Assembly (NCBI RefSeq): GCF_003060825.1
Contig: NZ_CP028922.1
Location: 1,980,501-2,044,500 of the forward strand
Source of the DNA: Paenibacillus sp. CAA11
GTDB lineage: Bacteria > Bacillota > Bacilli > Paenibacillales > Paenibacillaceae
Reading direction: 5' to 3'
Length of the DNA stretch: 64,000 bases
Part shown: positions 1 to 8,004 of the stretch, piece after piece
Layout: each line of letters starts with the position of its first letter
Position numbering within the stretch: position 1 is the stretch's first letter
Translations under genes and position numbers: made by a program
The notes under the pieces: model-generated
The model's input: only the letters and a program-made list of their open reading frames with translations
Told to the model about the DNA's origin: nothing
Databases searched by the model: none

Positions 1-1
1 G

Positions 2-1723
2 ATTACTACCCAGCAGGAGCTGAAGGCAGAGGAAAGCCTCAAGCTGGCAACTGCGCTTGCCGGTGTGGGTTCGGCGATGGAACAGCGGGGCGCTGCGCAT
101 ACCGACTTATCGGCGCCTAATATTATATTTAACGGCGCAGAATCATTGGTTTTGGAGCTGGTGGATGTTGAGCAGCTTTACAGCCCTCGTCTGGACCCGC
201 CGGAGTTCTCATTGTCTGGTTCGCCAGGGTACGCTTCTTATGAACATCTGCGCTCTGCAGGAAATGCATGGAATCCGTATGCTGACCGCTTTGCGGGGGC
301 CGTTATACTTGCGGAGATGCTGTGCTGGTGTGATAGAGAAATCCGCGAAGCCGCCTGGGGAGAAAGCTATTTCGATTCTAATGAGCTGCAGGAGCAAGGA
401 TCGCGCTACAAGCTTATGCTGGAGAAGCTGGAGAAGCTGTGGGGAGCTCAGGTTGCCGAGCTGTTCAGAAGAGCTTGGAACAGCCTGGATGCCAGAAATT
501 GCCCTACGTTCGGCGAGTGGCTGGTAGTCCTTAAGGGACTGAGCGCAGAAGGCGATAAGGACCAGGCTGAACAGCTGACGGACGAGCCTTCAAGCAAGAT
601 TTCTTCGAGGCTGGTGGCTCTTCCAAGTACGATAGAGAGCTTTGAACAACCTGAGCTGCCTTCCAATACTGCCGCTTATGGCAAGGAGGCCAAGGCAGCA
701 CTGCTGATGGAGCGGGCTAGGCAGCTGGAGCATGCTGGCCGCTTGGATGAGGCGCTTCAAATCTATCGCGAAGCTCATGGGCAAGCGGTGGCTGGAGGAT
801 CGCTTGCCCATGAGCTTGCGGCAGCCATTGCTGAGCTCGAGGAACCAACACCCGAAGCTGATCCAGAAGAGGGCGGAAATCCGGCCGCTTCGGTGGTAGT
901 GCCGGAGATAGCGGCTTCTTCGGAAGGAAAGACCCGCTCGGCACGAGCAGAGAAGCGCTGGTTCGTTCGCTGGCCGATCCTCGCTGCCGCTGCAGTTCTT
1001 CTGCTTGGGGCGGCAGCTCTGCTTGCAGTTTTGAATGGAGAGGGCATCTTCGGCTCGAAGAATTCCTCCTCCTCCAAGACAGCAGCAACACAGAAGATCG
1101 AGGAAGAACAACAGATTGAAGCAAACCAGAAAGCTGCTCAGGCTGCTGCTGAAGCCCAAGCTCAAGCAAAAGCTAACGCTAACGCTGAAGCGAAAGCCCG
1201 TGCTGAAGCGGAGGCCAAGACCAAGACTGAGGCTGAGGAGACTAAAGCCAAAGCAGATGAGCAGCAGCGCGCGTTGGCTGCACAGAAGCTGAAGGAAGAA
1301 CAGCAGGCGAAGCAAAAGGCCGAATTGGAAGAGAAATATAAGCGTCAGGTAGCATATAACAACTATTTGGCATGGAAGAAGGAACGGGATGAACGTCTGG
1401 CTAAGGAGAAGCTGGCCAAGGAGGAAGCCGCCCGCAAGCAAGCTTTAGAGCGGGAGCTGAAGGAAGTGGAACGAAAGCGCAAGGAGAAGGCTCTTCAAAA
1501 GCAGCGGCAAGAGGATGTTGTGCTCATGATCGCTTACTATAACTCAGCTTATAATGCTCAGAAGACGGGCAGTGCGGATACAGCCAGATCTTACGCTATG
1601 CAGTTCCTTGAGGTTTATGACAAAGATCCGAAATACTATGTGAAAAATGCGAAGGTGGCCAAAAGAGTGGGCCACATCTATAAATTAATTCAGAAGTCGA
1701 CCTACGAGCTGCCTAATGTATAG
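2..1723 (+). CDS. Membrane-anchored Ser/Thr protein kinase-like protein, 5' truncated by window edge
   Basis: The reading frame is open from the first bases of the window, so the N-terminal kinase lobe lies upstream. The visible part starts just before a catalytic-loop motif, HTDLSAPNIIF, a variant of HRDLKPxN. DVE stands where DFG is expected (VDVEQLY), followed by an activation-segment-like SPGYASYEH. After the kinase lobe comes a hydrophobic segment (about residues 323-345 of the visible part, WPILAAAAVLLLG...). A long Ala/Lys/Glu/Gln-rich coiled coil follows, and then a globular tail. The TM placement suggests a cytoplasmic kinase with an outside or membrane-proximal stalk. It is followed 50 bp later by a vWA gene and then a PP2C-like phosphatase, an arrangement known as the TerY-P triad. 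The unusual HTD/DVE motifs make catalytic competence uncertain. Confidence 0.8.
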   Translation: MTTQQELKAEESLKLATALAGVGSAMEQRGAAHTDLSAPNIIFNGAESLVLELVDVEQLYSPRLDPPEFSLSGSPGYASYEHLRSAGNAWNPYADRFAGAVILAEMLCWCDREIREAAWGESYFDSNELQEQGSRYKLMLEKLEKLWGAQVAELFRRAWNSLDARNCPTFGEWLVVLKGLSAEGDKDQAEQLTDEPSSKISSRLVALPSTIESFEQPELPSNTAAYGKEAKAALLMERARQLEHAGRLDEALQIYREAHGQAVAGGSLAHELAAAIAELEEPTPEADPEEGGNPAASVVVPEIAASSEGKTRSARAEKRWFVRWPILAAAAVLLLGAAALLAVLNGEGIFGSKNSSSSKTAATQKIEEEQQIEANQKAAQAAAEAQAQAKANANAEAKARAEAEAKTKTEAEETKAKADEQQRALAAQKLKEEQQAKQKAELEEKYKRQVAYNNYLAWKKERDERLAKEKLAKEEAARKQALERELKEVERKRKEKALQKQRQEDVVLMIAYYNSAYNAQKTGSADTARSYAMQFLEVYDKDPKYYVKNAKVAKRVGHIYKLIQKSTYELPNV

Positions 1724-1773
1724 TCAGCCTAAAGAAAGATGTGTAAAGAACGGCTAGAGAGAAGGAGAGGGAC

Positions 1774-2526
1774 ATGAGTTATACGGTTCAGGCGTCACAG
1801 CGTACACCCGCACTGATCATTTACTTAATTGATGTCAGCGCCTCGATGAATCTGCTGATGGATGGGCGGCGGAGAATAGACATTGTGTACGAGGGCTTGA
1901 CACAGGCCATAAGGCAGATGGTCTTTCGCTCCACTAAAGGCACACGGCTTACTCCAAGGTATCGTGTGGCTATTCTAGCTTATAGTGACGAGGTATACGA
2001 TCTGCTTGGGGGAGTCAAAGGCATTGATGAAATTGCAGCATTTGGAACTTTGCCTGAGCTTTCGCCGCGCAGATTTTCCGATATGGCGAAAGCCTTCAAG
2101 CAGGCAGAGAAGATTCTGCTTGACGAGCTGCCTGCGATGCAGCACTGCCCAGCTCCACTGATCTGTCATATGACAGATGGTGTAGCGACAGGGGAAGATC
2201 CGGAGCCTATTGTACAGCGTATTATGGGGATGGGGAGTCCTGATGGCAGAGTACTTGTGGAGAACATCTTTATTTCCGACCATCTTCTGGAGTCGCCGTT
2301 AGGCGATCCAAGGAGATGGCAAGGAATTCAAAGCGATACAGGGCTTAAAGACGAGCATGCGGAAAAGCTGAGAAGGATGTCTTCGGCTCTCCCTGAAAGT
2401 TATCGCGAAATGTTGGAGGAAGCGGGTTACTCTCTAACACAGGGAGCCCTGATGATGCTGCCTGGAAGCTGTGCGGAGCTGGTCTCCATTGGTTTCCAGA
2501 TGTCCGCCGCAACACCGGTACGATAG
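1774..2526 (+). CDS. vWA (MIDAS) domain protein, TerY-like
   Basis: This 250-residue protein is essentially one von Willebrand factor A domain. The metal-ion-dependent adhesion site DVSAS is at residues 20-24, and the distal MIDAS aspartate lies in HMTDGVATG. There is no signal peptide, so it is expected to be cytosolic. AGAAGGAGAGGG just before the ATG is a good ribosome binding site. The gene sits between the kinase and the PP2C-like gene, and the stop is 10 bp upstream of the phosphatase start, so the three are probably co-transcribed. TerY-like vWA proteins in such triads are thought to act as metal-dependent protein-binding partners of the kinase and phosphatase. The exact role here is inferred. 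Confidence 0.8.
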   Translation: MSYTVQASQRTPALIIYLIDVSASMNLLMDGRRRIDIVYEGLTQAIRQMVFRSTKGTRLTPRYRVAILAYSDEVYDLLGGVKGIDEIAAFGTLPELSPRRFSDMAKAFKQAEKILLDELPAMQHCPAPLICHMTDGVATGEDPEPIVQRIMGMGSPDGRVLVENIFISDHLLESPLGDPRRWQGIQSDTGLKDEHAEKLRRMSSALPESYREMLEEAGYSLTQGALMMLPGSCAELVSIGFQMSAATPVR

Positions 2527-2536
2527 GAGGGAATTG

Positions 2537-3406
2537 ATGGCGCCAGCATTCAGAAGAAATCGACAGATGCAGCAGGGGAAGTTTATGTGGACATGCGAGC
2601 AGCTGCAGGTTCAGCCCTTGACCATTTACAGAAGAAATGAAATTACTTGTAAGTATGCCTACAGCCCTTCTGCAGATTCTTTGTTTGTCGGAGATGCCGG
2701 TCAGGATTATGCGGCTATTTGTGTGGATAAGGAGGACATCGTATTTGTGCTTTGTGATGGAGTGTCCTTAAGTTACCGCGGTGATTTCGGTGCTCGTTTT
2801 CTGGGAGAACGTCTTCTTTCCTGGTTATGTGAAGAACCAGCTCCTTCGGCAGAAGGGCTCAGATGCCAGCTCGCTGAGATTGCGGATGCCGCTTCCCAGG
2901 CGATTAAAGAACTTCACATTCCAACCCATCTGCCTCAATTGCTTCGGGAAGTGCTCGAAGAGAAGCGTTCCATGGGCACTGAGGCCATGTACATATGTGG
3001 GCGTGTCCGGCTTCCCCGGCCAAGCGCTCCAGGAAAGCTATGGCTTGGCTGGCAGGGAGATGCCCGGGTACGGATGTGGGAGCATGAGGGGGAGATCCGT
3101 TTAGCCGAGCTTACTTCATTTTGTACGGCAGACCGCTGGTCAAGCCGGGAGAAGAGCCCACAGGATGATCCATACATCGCCGAGTTGCCTTTGAGTGCAA
3201 ATGATCCAAAGTCCCTGCTCATCTATAGCGATGGATTCAAGGCACTTGATTCCTTGAACCTTCCTCCAATGGATCAGGAGGTCTATGCAGTGCTTGATGC
3301 TGAGATGGATAGGGGACTTGAGGATGATGCTTCCCTGCTGCTCCTATCTTGGGGCAGAGGAATGCGGCCAATAGTCCAAGAAGGAGCGGCGAATACAGTA
3401 AAATAA
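2537..3406 (+). CDS. PP2C-like Ser/Thr protein phosphatase
   Basis: The 289-residue product carries PP2C-like motifs. FVLCDGVSLSYRGDFGARFLG corresponds to the DGxGG metal-binding strand (degenerate, DGVSL). LLIYSDGFKALD is the second acidic motif, and EDDASLLLL is the C-terminal DDxS/T motif. The ATG at 2537 was chosen because AGGAGG at 2525-2530 is correctly spaced; a longer in-frame start upstream would overlap the vWA gene. The product would reverse phosphorylation by the upstream kinase. The normally glycine-rich motif is altered, so activity should be treated as probable rather than certain. A terminator follows. Confidence 0.75.
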   Translation: MAPAFRRNRQMQQGKFMWTCEQLQVQPLTIYRRNEITCKYAYSPSADSLFVGDAGQDYAAICVDKEDIVFVLCDGVSLSYRGDFGARFLGERLLSWLCEEPAPSAEGLRCQLAEIADAASQAIKELHIPTHLPQLLREVLEEKRSMGTEAMYICGRVRLPRPSAPGKLWLGWQGDARVRMWEHEGEIRLAELTSFCTADRWSSREKSPQDDPYIAELPLSANDPKSLLIYSDGFKALDSLNLPPMDQEVYAVLDAEMDRGLEDDASLLLLSWGRGMRPIVQEGAANTVK

Positions 3407-3423
3407 ATGATGCTATGAAGCTT

Positions 3424-3454
3424 CCGGCTGCACTTGTGCAGCCGGCTTTTTTGC
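3424..3454 (+). terminator. Rho-independent terminator of kinase/vWA/phosphatase operon
   Basis: CCGGCTGCA (3424-3432) pairs with TGCAGCCGG (3437-3445) across a 4-nt loop and is followed by CTTTTTTG. Confidence 0.85.
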
Positions 3455-3483
3455 GCTTAGGAAAACAATCTGTCCAATTGAGG

Positions 3484-3525
3484 TTGATTTTCCCAGATGA
3501 AATGTATATAGTGTATATATACACT
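3484..3525 (+). promoter_or_regulatory. Promoter and palindromic operator of the GntR-ABC operon
   Basis: TTGATT (3484-3489), a 17-nt spacer and TATAGT (3507-3512) form a sigma-A type promoter. A perfect 16-bp palindrome, AGTGTATATATACACT (3510-3525), overlaps the -10 and start region. It has the form expected of YtrA-type GntR operators (GTGTA...TACAC), so autorepression by the downstream regulator is likely. Confidence 0.7.
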
Positions 3526-3552
3526 TCAGACGAGGCTAGGATGGGACGGTGA

Positions 3553-3939
3553 ATGATGAACCTATTAATTTCTCAGTCTTCCGGTGAAGCGATCTACTCG
3601 CAAATCGTGAGACAGATCCGGCAGGCTATATTGTCCGGACAGCTGGAACCGGGAACGTCACTACCCTCTATTCGCCAGCTGGCTAAGGAACTGCAAATTA
3701 GTGTTATTACCACGAAGCGGGCTTATAACGAGCTGGAACAGGAAGGTTTGATCGATTCCATTGTGGGCAAAGGGTCCTTTGTCTCCGGAGGAAGTCAGGA
3801 GTTCATGCGCGAACAGCAGCTGCGAATTCTTGAGGAGAAGCTGAAGGACATATTGAGGGAGTGCAGAAGCCTTTCTGTCGGAACGGAAGAGCTGATTGAG
3901 ATGATTACATTACTGGAGAAAGAGGGAGAGCAAGTATGA
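3553..3939 (+). CDS. GntR-family regulator, YtrA subfamily
   Basis: This is a 128-residue regulator. The N-terminal winged helix (about residues 10-75) contains the family hallmark PSIRQLAKELQISVITTKRAYNELEQEGLI. A short C-terminal helical segment follows instead of a large effector domain, as in the YtrA subfamily. It overlaps the ABC ATPase gene by the ATGA stop/start, so the two are translationally coupled. YtrA-type proteins usually repress their own ABC operon and release it under envelope stress such as cell-wall antibiotics. The palindrome at 3510-3525 is the likely binding site. The inducer cannot be read from the sequence. Confidence 0.9.
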   Translation: MMNLLISQSSGEAIYSQIVRQIRQAILSGQLEPGTSLPSIRQLAKELQISVITTKRAYNELEQEGLIDSIVGKGSFVSGGSQEFMREQQLRILEEKLKDILRECRSLSVGTEELIEMITLLEKEGEQV

Positions 3940-4805
3940 AGAATGCCATCGAAGTACGTGGCCTAGGAAAAAAATACGGAGCATATGCCTTGTCGAACGT
4001 ATCCTTTGATGTGCCAAAGGGTTACATTACAGGGTTGATTGGTCCCAACGGAGCAGGAAAGAGCACAACGATCAAAATGATTATGGGAACTGTTCTCCCG
4101 GATCAAGGGAGTGTCACAGTATTTGGACAGCGTGTGGTACCAGAAGACGGTACGGTTCGCGATAAAGTCGGCTTCGTATCCGACGAAAATATCTTCTACG
4201 ACTATTTAAGTATGGATCAAATGAAGCGAATCGTCGCCCCATTCTATTCCCGCTGGAACGATGATATTTATGATAAATATATGACACTGTTTGAGCTGCC
4301 AGGGAAGAAGAAGATCAAAGATTGCTCCAAGGGAATGAAGATGAAGTATGCCATCGCGATCGCATTGTCACACCAGCCTGAGCTGCTTATTATGGATGAG
4401 CCGACCGCAGGTCTTGACCCGGTCTTTCGGCGGGAGCTGCTGGACTTGCTTGGCGAATATATTATTGATGAGCATAAGAGCATTTTGTTCTCTACGCATC
4501 TGACGGCAGACTTGGACCGTGTAGCTGACTATATCACTTTCCTTAACAAAGGCACGCTTGTATTCAGTGATAGCAAGGAGGAAGTGACTGAGCGTTATGT
4601 GATTGCTAAAGGCCCTAAGGAGCTGCTGGACAGGGATGTACAGAAGCAGTTCGTTGGCTTAAGAGTAACGGATTTCGGCTTCGAAGCATTGGCAAATAAC
4701 CGCGAACAGGCAGAAAGCATATTCGGAGACCGCGTAATGTATCAGCAGCCTACGCTTGAAGATATCATGTATTTTACAGCGAGAGGAGATAAAACTCATG
4801 TCTAA
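3936..4805 (+). CDS. ABC transporter ATP-binding protein (BcrA/YtrB-like)
   Basis: This is a 289-residue nucleotide-binding subunit. Walker A is GPNGAGKST, the signature is SKGMK (a variant of LSGGQ common in this exporter group), and Walker B is LLIMDEPTAGLDP. The switch histidine is in FSTHLTADLDR. About 80 extra C-terminal residues are typical of BcrA/CcmA-like exporters. It starts inside the end of the regulator gene and overlaps the permease gene by 8 bp, so one operon encodes regulator, ATPase and permease. It probably exports or relieves a membrane-active compound. The substrate is unknown. Confidence 0.9.
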   Translation: MKNAIEVRGLGKKYGAYALSNVSFDVPKGYITGLIGPNGAGKSTTIKMIMGTVLPDQGSVTVFGQRVVPEDGTVRDKVGFVSDENIFYDYLSMDQMKRIVAPFYSRWNDDIYDKYMTLFELPGKKKIKDCSKGMKMKYAIAIALSHQPELLIMDEPTAGLDPVFRRELLDLLGEYIIDEHKSILFSTHLTADLDRVADYITFLNKGTLVFSDSKEEVTERYVIAKGPKELLDRDVQKQFVGLRVTDFGFEALANNREQAESIFGDRVMYQQPTLEDIMYFTARGDKTHV

Positions 4806-5418
4806 CGTCATAAACTTAATCCGTAAGGACTTTGTGCTATTTCAAAAATATATATGGATTGTGCTAATCTATTTATTTATTTTCTCCAATAACGGATTAA
4901 CCTCTGGAATGATTCCAGGTATTGTCGTGGTCTTAGTTGTAGGGATGGAGCTGAAGACAAGCAACCAGCAGTTCTTGCTTACCCTGCCGTTAAACCGCCG
5001 CCTGCTCATTATCGCCAAGTATATTTCGTCCATATTCTACGCCCTATGCGGCTTGATTCTCTCTGTGCTGGTGAGTATAGGGTTTGATTATTTTCGGAAT
5101 GGCAGTTATAGCTTTAGTATAACTGAGACGAGTATCATGCTGTTTATTGTCATTTTCCTCACCTCTGTCTATTTGCCATTATCTTACTGGCTTGGGTTTA
5201 AAGGAGCGCAATATCTGAATATTGTTGTCATTATCGTGATTCTATCCATGAGTAGTATTGTTTCAAATATTATTGCGGATCCGGATTCCTCTTCTGTGAT
5301 CCATTGGATTGCTGACCATCAGGCAGGATCAGTTATGTTTGCGGGCGCGGCATCCTTGCTGCTCTTGGTGATATCCTATTTCATTTCATTTACTATTTTT
5401 ACTAAAAAGGATTTTTAA
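4798..5418 (+). CDS. ABC-2 type permease of the GntR-linked exporter
   Basis: The 206-residue protein has about five to six hydrophobic segments, such as IVLIYLFIFSNNGL, GMIPGIVVVLVVGME and the C-terminal GAASLLLLVISYFISFTIF. It has the ABC-2 style motif LLTLPLNRRLLIIAKYI, in which a cytosolic loop contacts the ATPase. The ATG at 4798 with GAGAGGAG upstream is preferred over a longer frame that would run 50 bp into the ATPase gene. It is the membrane partner of the preceding ATPase. Confidence 0.85.
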   Translation: MSNVINLIRKDFVLFQKYIWIVLIYLFIFSNNGLTSGMIPGIVVVLVVGMELKTSNQQFLLTLPLNRRLLIIAKYISSIFYALCGLILSVLVSIGFDYFRNGSYSFSITETSIMLFIVIFLTSVYLPLSYWLGFKGAQYLNIVVIIVILSMSSIVSNIIADPDSSSVIHWIADHQAGSVMFAGAASLLLLVISYFISFTIFTKKDF

Positions 5419-5539
5419 CTGGCGGTTCATGAATTTGAATGGATGTTGATTAATGAGCACCTCTTTTTGGGTAATCTTGAAACAGACAGCTAAACTGCTA
5501 AGTCGAGCTATCAGTTTACAATAAAAGGAGCGTGTATGC

Positions 5540-6346
5540 ATGTCGGAAATTCAAAATCAACGTCTTCGTTTCCAAGGGAAAACAGCCATCGTCACGGGAG
5601 CAGGTTCCGGCATCGGAAAGGCGACAGCCATCAGGCTTGCCAAAGAAGGAGCTAAAGTAGCGCTCTTTGATAAGGATAATGAACGAACCCGGTCCACCGA
5701 GCATGAAATCAACCAAATTTTCCGGGGGGTCTCCCGTTCCTTCGATGTGGATGTCTCCGACCCTGTACGGATGGAGGCGGCTGTGAATGAGGCGGCGGAA
5801 TTTTTCGGGGGCATTGATATTTTGTTCGCGAATGCCGGGATTAATGGAGCATGGGCCCCGATTGAGGAAATGAGCTTTGAAGATTGGGAGCGGATTATTC
5901 GAATCAATCTGAACGGAACTTTCTTGTCGGTAAAATACGTGATTCCGCATATGAAGAAACAGGGGGCAGGCAGCATCATCATCACAAGTTCTATCAACGG
6001 TCTGGACAGATTCGCCGGCTGGGGCTCCTCCGCATACAGCACCACCAAGGGCGGGCAGGTCGCGTTTGGCAAAATGGCGGCGCTCGAGCTGGCTAAGTTC
6101 AAGATTCGTGTCAATGTGATTAGTCCAGGAGCCATCGCTACGAATATTGACGAAACGACAAGAAAGAGCGATGATTTAGAAGAGATCGTCATCCCTGTGG
6201 AATACCCGGAAGGCAGCCAGCCGCTGGCGAACGGACCGGGCCAGCCCGAGGATGTCGCCGACTTGGTCGCTTTTCTAGCCTCGTCGGAATCCAAGCATAT
6301 TACGGGAGCCCGAATTCGCATTGATGGTGCAGAAGCTTTGCTGTAA
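5540..6346 (+). CDS. SDR-family NAD(P)-dependent oxidoreductase
   Basis: This 268-residue classical short-chain dehydrogenase has the cofactor motif TGAGSGIG near residue 20. It also has NAG (FANAGI), a catalytic Ser in ITSSINGLD and the YxxxK pair in AYSTTKGG. The C-terminal GxxIRIDGA is typical. Asp at the end of beta-2 (ALFDKDN) suggests preference for NAD(H), which is an inference. AAAGGAG is 9 bp upstream of the ATG. It stands alone downstream of the ABC operon, with a DUF1992 gene following 78 bp later. The substrate cannot be assigned. Confidence 0.9.
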   Translation: MSEIQNQRLRFQGKTAIVTGAGSGIGKATAIRLAKEGAKVALFDKDNERTRSTEHEINQIFRGVSRSFDVDVSDPVRMEAAVNEAAEFFGGIDILFANAGINGAWAPIEEMSFEDWERIIRINLNGTFLSVKYVIPHMKKQGAGSIIITSSINGLDRFAGWGSSAYSTTKGGQVAFGKMAALELAKFKIRVNVISPGAIATNIDETTRKSDDLEEIVIPVEYPEGSQPLANGPGQPEDVADLVAFLASSESKHITGARIRIDGAEALL

Positions 6347-6424
6347 GCATTTATGGCATCATGACATTTGCTGCCTGGCCATGAGACTGCTGTCTTTGGG
6401 GACCTGCATAAGGAGAGATGACCC

Positions 6425-6805
6425 ATGCTGTCTTGGCTGGCTGAACAGAGGATTGAAGAAGCGATGCGGCGCGGAGAATTCGAAGGGCTGCCTGGTAAGG
6501 GCAAGCCGGTAGAGATTGAGGATCTCTCACATGTACCTGAAGAGCTCCGCGTAGCTTATAAGATTCTTAAGAATGCTGGAACGCTGCCCGAGGAGCTGCA
6601 GCTCCAAGGAGAGTGTATAAGGTTAGAAGATTTGATTGCGGCCTGTGAGGACAAGAGCGAGAGACAAAAGCTTCACAGACAGCTTAATGAGAGGGCCCTG
6701 CGTCTGCGGATGCTGCTTGAACAGCGGGGACTGCAGGGGACGGAAGTATACGCACAGTATGGCACTGCTATCCGCAGCAGGCTTAACCAGAAGACAAATG
6801 AATGA
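6425..6805 (+). CDS. DUF1992 (DnaJ-homologue subfamily C member 28-like) protein
   Basis: The 126-residue protein begins WLAEQRIEEAMRRGEFEGLPGKGKP, which matches the DUF1992 signature. The conserved VPEELRVAYKILKNAGTLPEE follows. No membrane segment is seen. A good GGAGAGATG leader precedes the ATG. The family is widespread in Firmicutes and Proteobacteria but has no established biochemical role. A strong bidirectional terminator follows, separating it from the convergent gluQ. Confidence 0.88.
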   Translation: MLSWLAEQRIEEAMRRGEFEGLPGKGKPVEIEDLSHVPEELRVAYKILKNAGTLPEELQLQGECIRLEDLIAACEDKSERQKLHRQLNERALRLRMLLEQRGLQGTEVYAQYGTAIRSRLNQKTNE

Positions 6806-6840
6806 GAACCCAGCCCGGATATACCCGGGCTGGGTTCTTG
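6806..6840. terminator. Bidirectional terminator between DUF1992 gene and gluQ
   Basis: A 13-bp perfect stem, GAACCCAGCCCGG (6806-6818) with CCGGGCTGGGTTC (6825-6837), encloses a 6-nt loop between convergent genes. Confidence 0.85.
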
Positions 6841-6859
6841 ATCGTTTGTAGAAGGGCGC

Positions 6860-7822
6860 TCAATGTGGCAGAAGCTGACGAATCATGGATTCACTGAGCA
6901 CAAAGGGGGTCTTCGATATGTGATCCAGCTGGAAGCCTTGAACCAGATCAACGGCTGCTGTCTTCTCGGGACGGTCGATGAGACCAGAAATGTAAGCCAG
7001 CCAGCCAATTACCGTCTCGGGGCGGGTTCCGGCCTTTCGAAGTGCAGCCAGGCCCAAATCTCCATGCCGCTTGGCCAAACGGTGTCCATCTTCGCCTAGA
7101 ATCAGCGGAGCATGGGCAAATTGCGGGGGCTGGAGCCCAAGAGCCTTGTAAAGAGCAAGCTGCCTAGGCGTGGAGTCCAGCAGATCGTCGCCCCGCAGCA
7201 CATGCGTGATGCCCATGGCTGCATCGTCCACCGTCACTGCGAGCTGGTAAGAATACATACCGTCTGCACGCTTTACGACGAAGTCGCCCCCGCTTCCCGG
7301 CTGGAAAACTTGAACACCTGCAATTCCGTCTACAAACGTGAACGCTTCAGCTTGCAAACCAAACCGTGTAGAGGGGTTCTTCAATTGAGATTTTGCCTGC
7401 TGTTCTTCTCTAGTCAGATTTCGGCAGGTACCGTTGTAAACAGCGCCTTCGGAGGAGAGGCCATGCGGCGCTCCTGCGACACCGAGGAGATCGGCCCGGC
7501 TGCAGAAGCAAGGGTAAAGGCGGCCCGCTCTCTGTAAAGTTTGAAGCGCTTCTTCGTATTTCTCCAGCCTCTGACTCTGAAGATAAGGACCGTAAGCTCC
7601 GATGGTTTCCGGCCCCTCATCCCAGCCCAGGCCCAGCCATTGCAAATCTTGCAAGATGCCTTCTGTAATGCTGGGCTTGGATCGCTGCAGATCAATGTCC
7701 TCAATCCGGAGAATGAATTCACCATCGGCCGCGCGAACCTGCAGCCAGGAAAGAAGCGCAATTTTGGCATTGCCCAGATGCATGTGGCCTGAAGGGGTCG
7801 GGGCAAAACGTCCGCGAATCAT
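6860..7822 (-). CDS. gluQ: Glutamyl-Q tRNA(Asp) synthetase
   Basis: This 320-residue protein is a truncated glutamyl-tRNA synthetase paralogue. The HIGH-like motif appears as PSGHMHLGNA near the N terminus and a KMSKS-like motif as RLAKRHGD. There is a CxC...Y...C zinc site (YPCFCS ... YNGTC). The C-terminal anticodon-binding domain of GltX is absent, which distinguishes GluQRS. It attaches glutamate to queuosine at position 34 of tRNA-Asp. It is transcribed alone, divergent from hrpB, and AGGAAG lies upstream of the ATG. Confidence 0.93.
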   Translation of the reverse strand: MIRGRFAPTPSGHMHLGNAKIALLSWLQVRAADGEFILRIEDIDLQRSKPSITEGILQDLQWLGLGWDEGPETIGAYGPYLQSQRLEKYEEALQTLQRAGRLYPCFCSRADLLGVAGAPHGLSSEGAVYNGTCRNLTREEQQAKSQLKNPSTRFGLQAEAFTFVDGIAGVQVFQPGSGGDFVVKRADGMYSYQLAVTVDDAAMGITHVLRGDDLLDSTPRQLALYKALGLQPPQFAHAPLILGEDGHRLAKRHGDLGLAALRKAGTRPETVIGWLAYISGLIDRPEKTAAVDLVQGFQLDHISKTPFVLSESMIRQLLPH

Positions 7823-7863
7823 AGCAGTTCACTTCCTCGTATCTATAAACAATATGTTCATTT

Positions 7864-7891
7864 ATTATACTAGGCTGGGCTATTAAAACAA
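7864..7891 (-). promoter_or_regulatory. Candidate promoter of gluQ
   Basis: On the minus strand TTGTTT (7891-7886), a 16-nt spacer and TATAAT (7869-7864) lie about 45 bp upstream of the gluQ start. The -10 is consensus and the -35 is weak. Confidence 0.4.
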
Positions 7892-8004
7892 AGCCGTAGG
7901 CCAAGGAGGCTAAGCCTTTGACAGGCCGCCGGAGCTGCTTATATGATTAGAGCACACAGATGCCTGAGCAAGGCATAGAGGAAATATCCAGAGGAGATTT
8001 AGTA

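Noticed and set aside
590..1441. 283-codon frame on the minus strand opposite the kinase gene
   Set aside because: Leu/Cys-rich mirror of the Lys/Glu/Ala coiled-coil coding strand, with no ribosome binding site or domain.
5557..6504. 315-codon minus-strand frame opposite the SDR and DUF1992 genes
   Set aside because: The plus strand encodes recognisable SDR motifs; the antisense frame has no recognisable domain.
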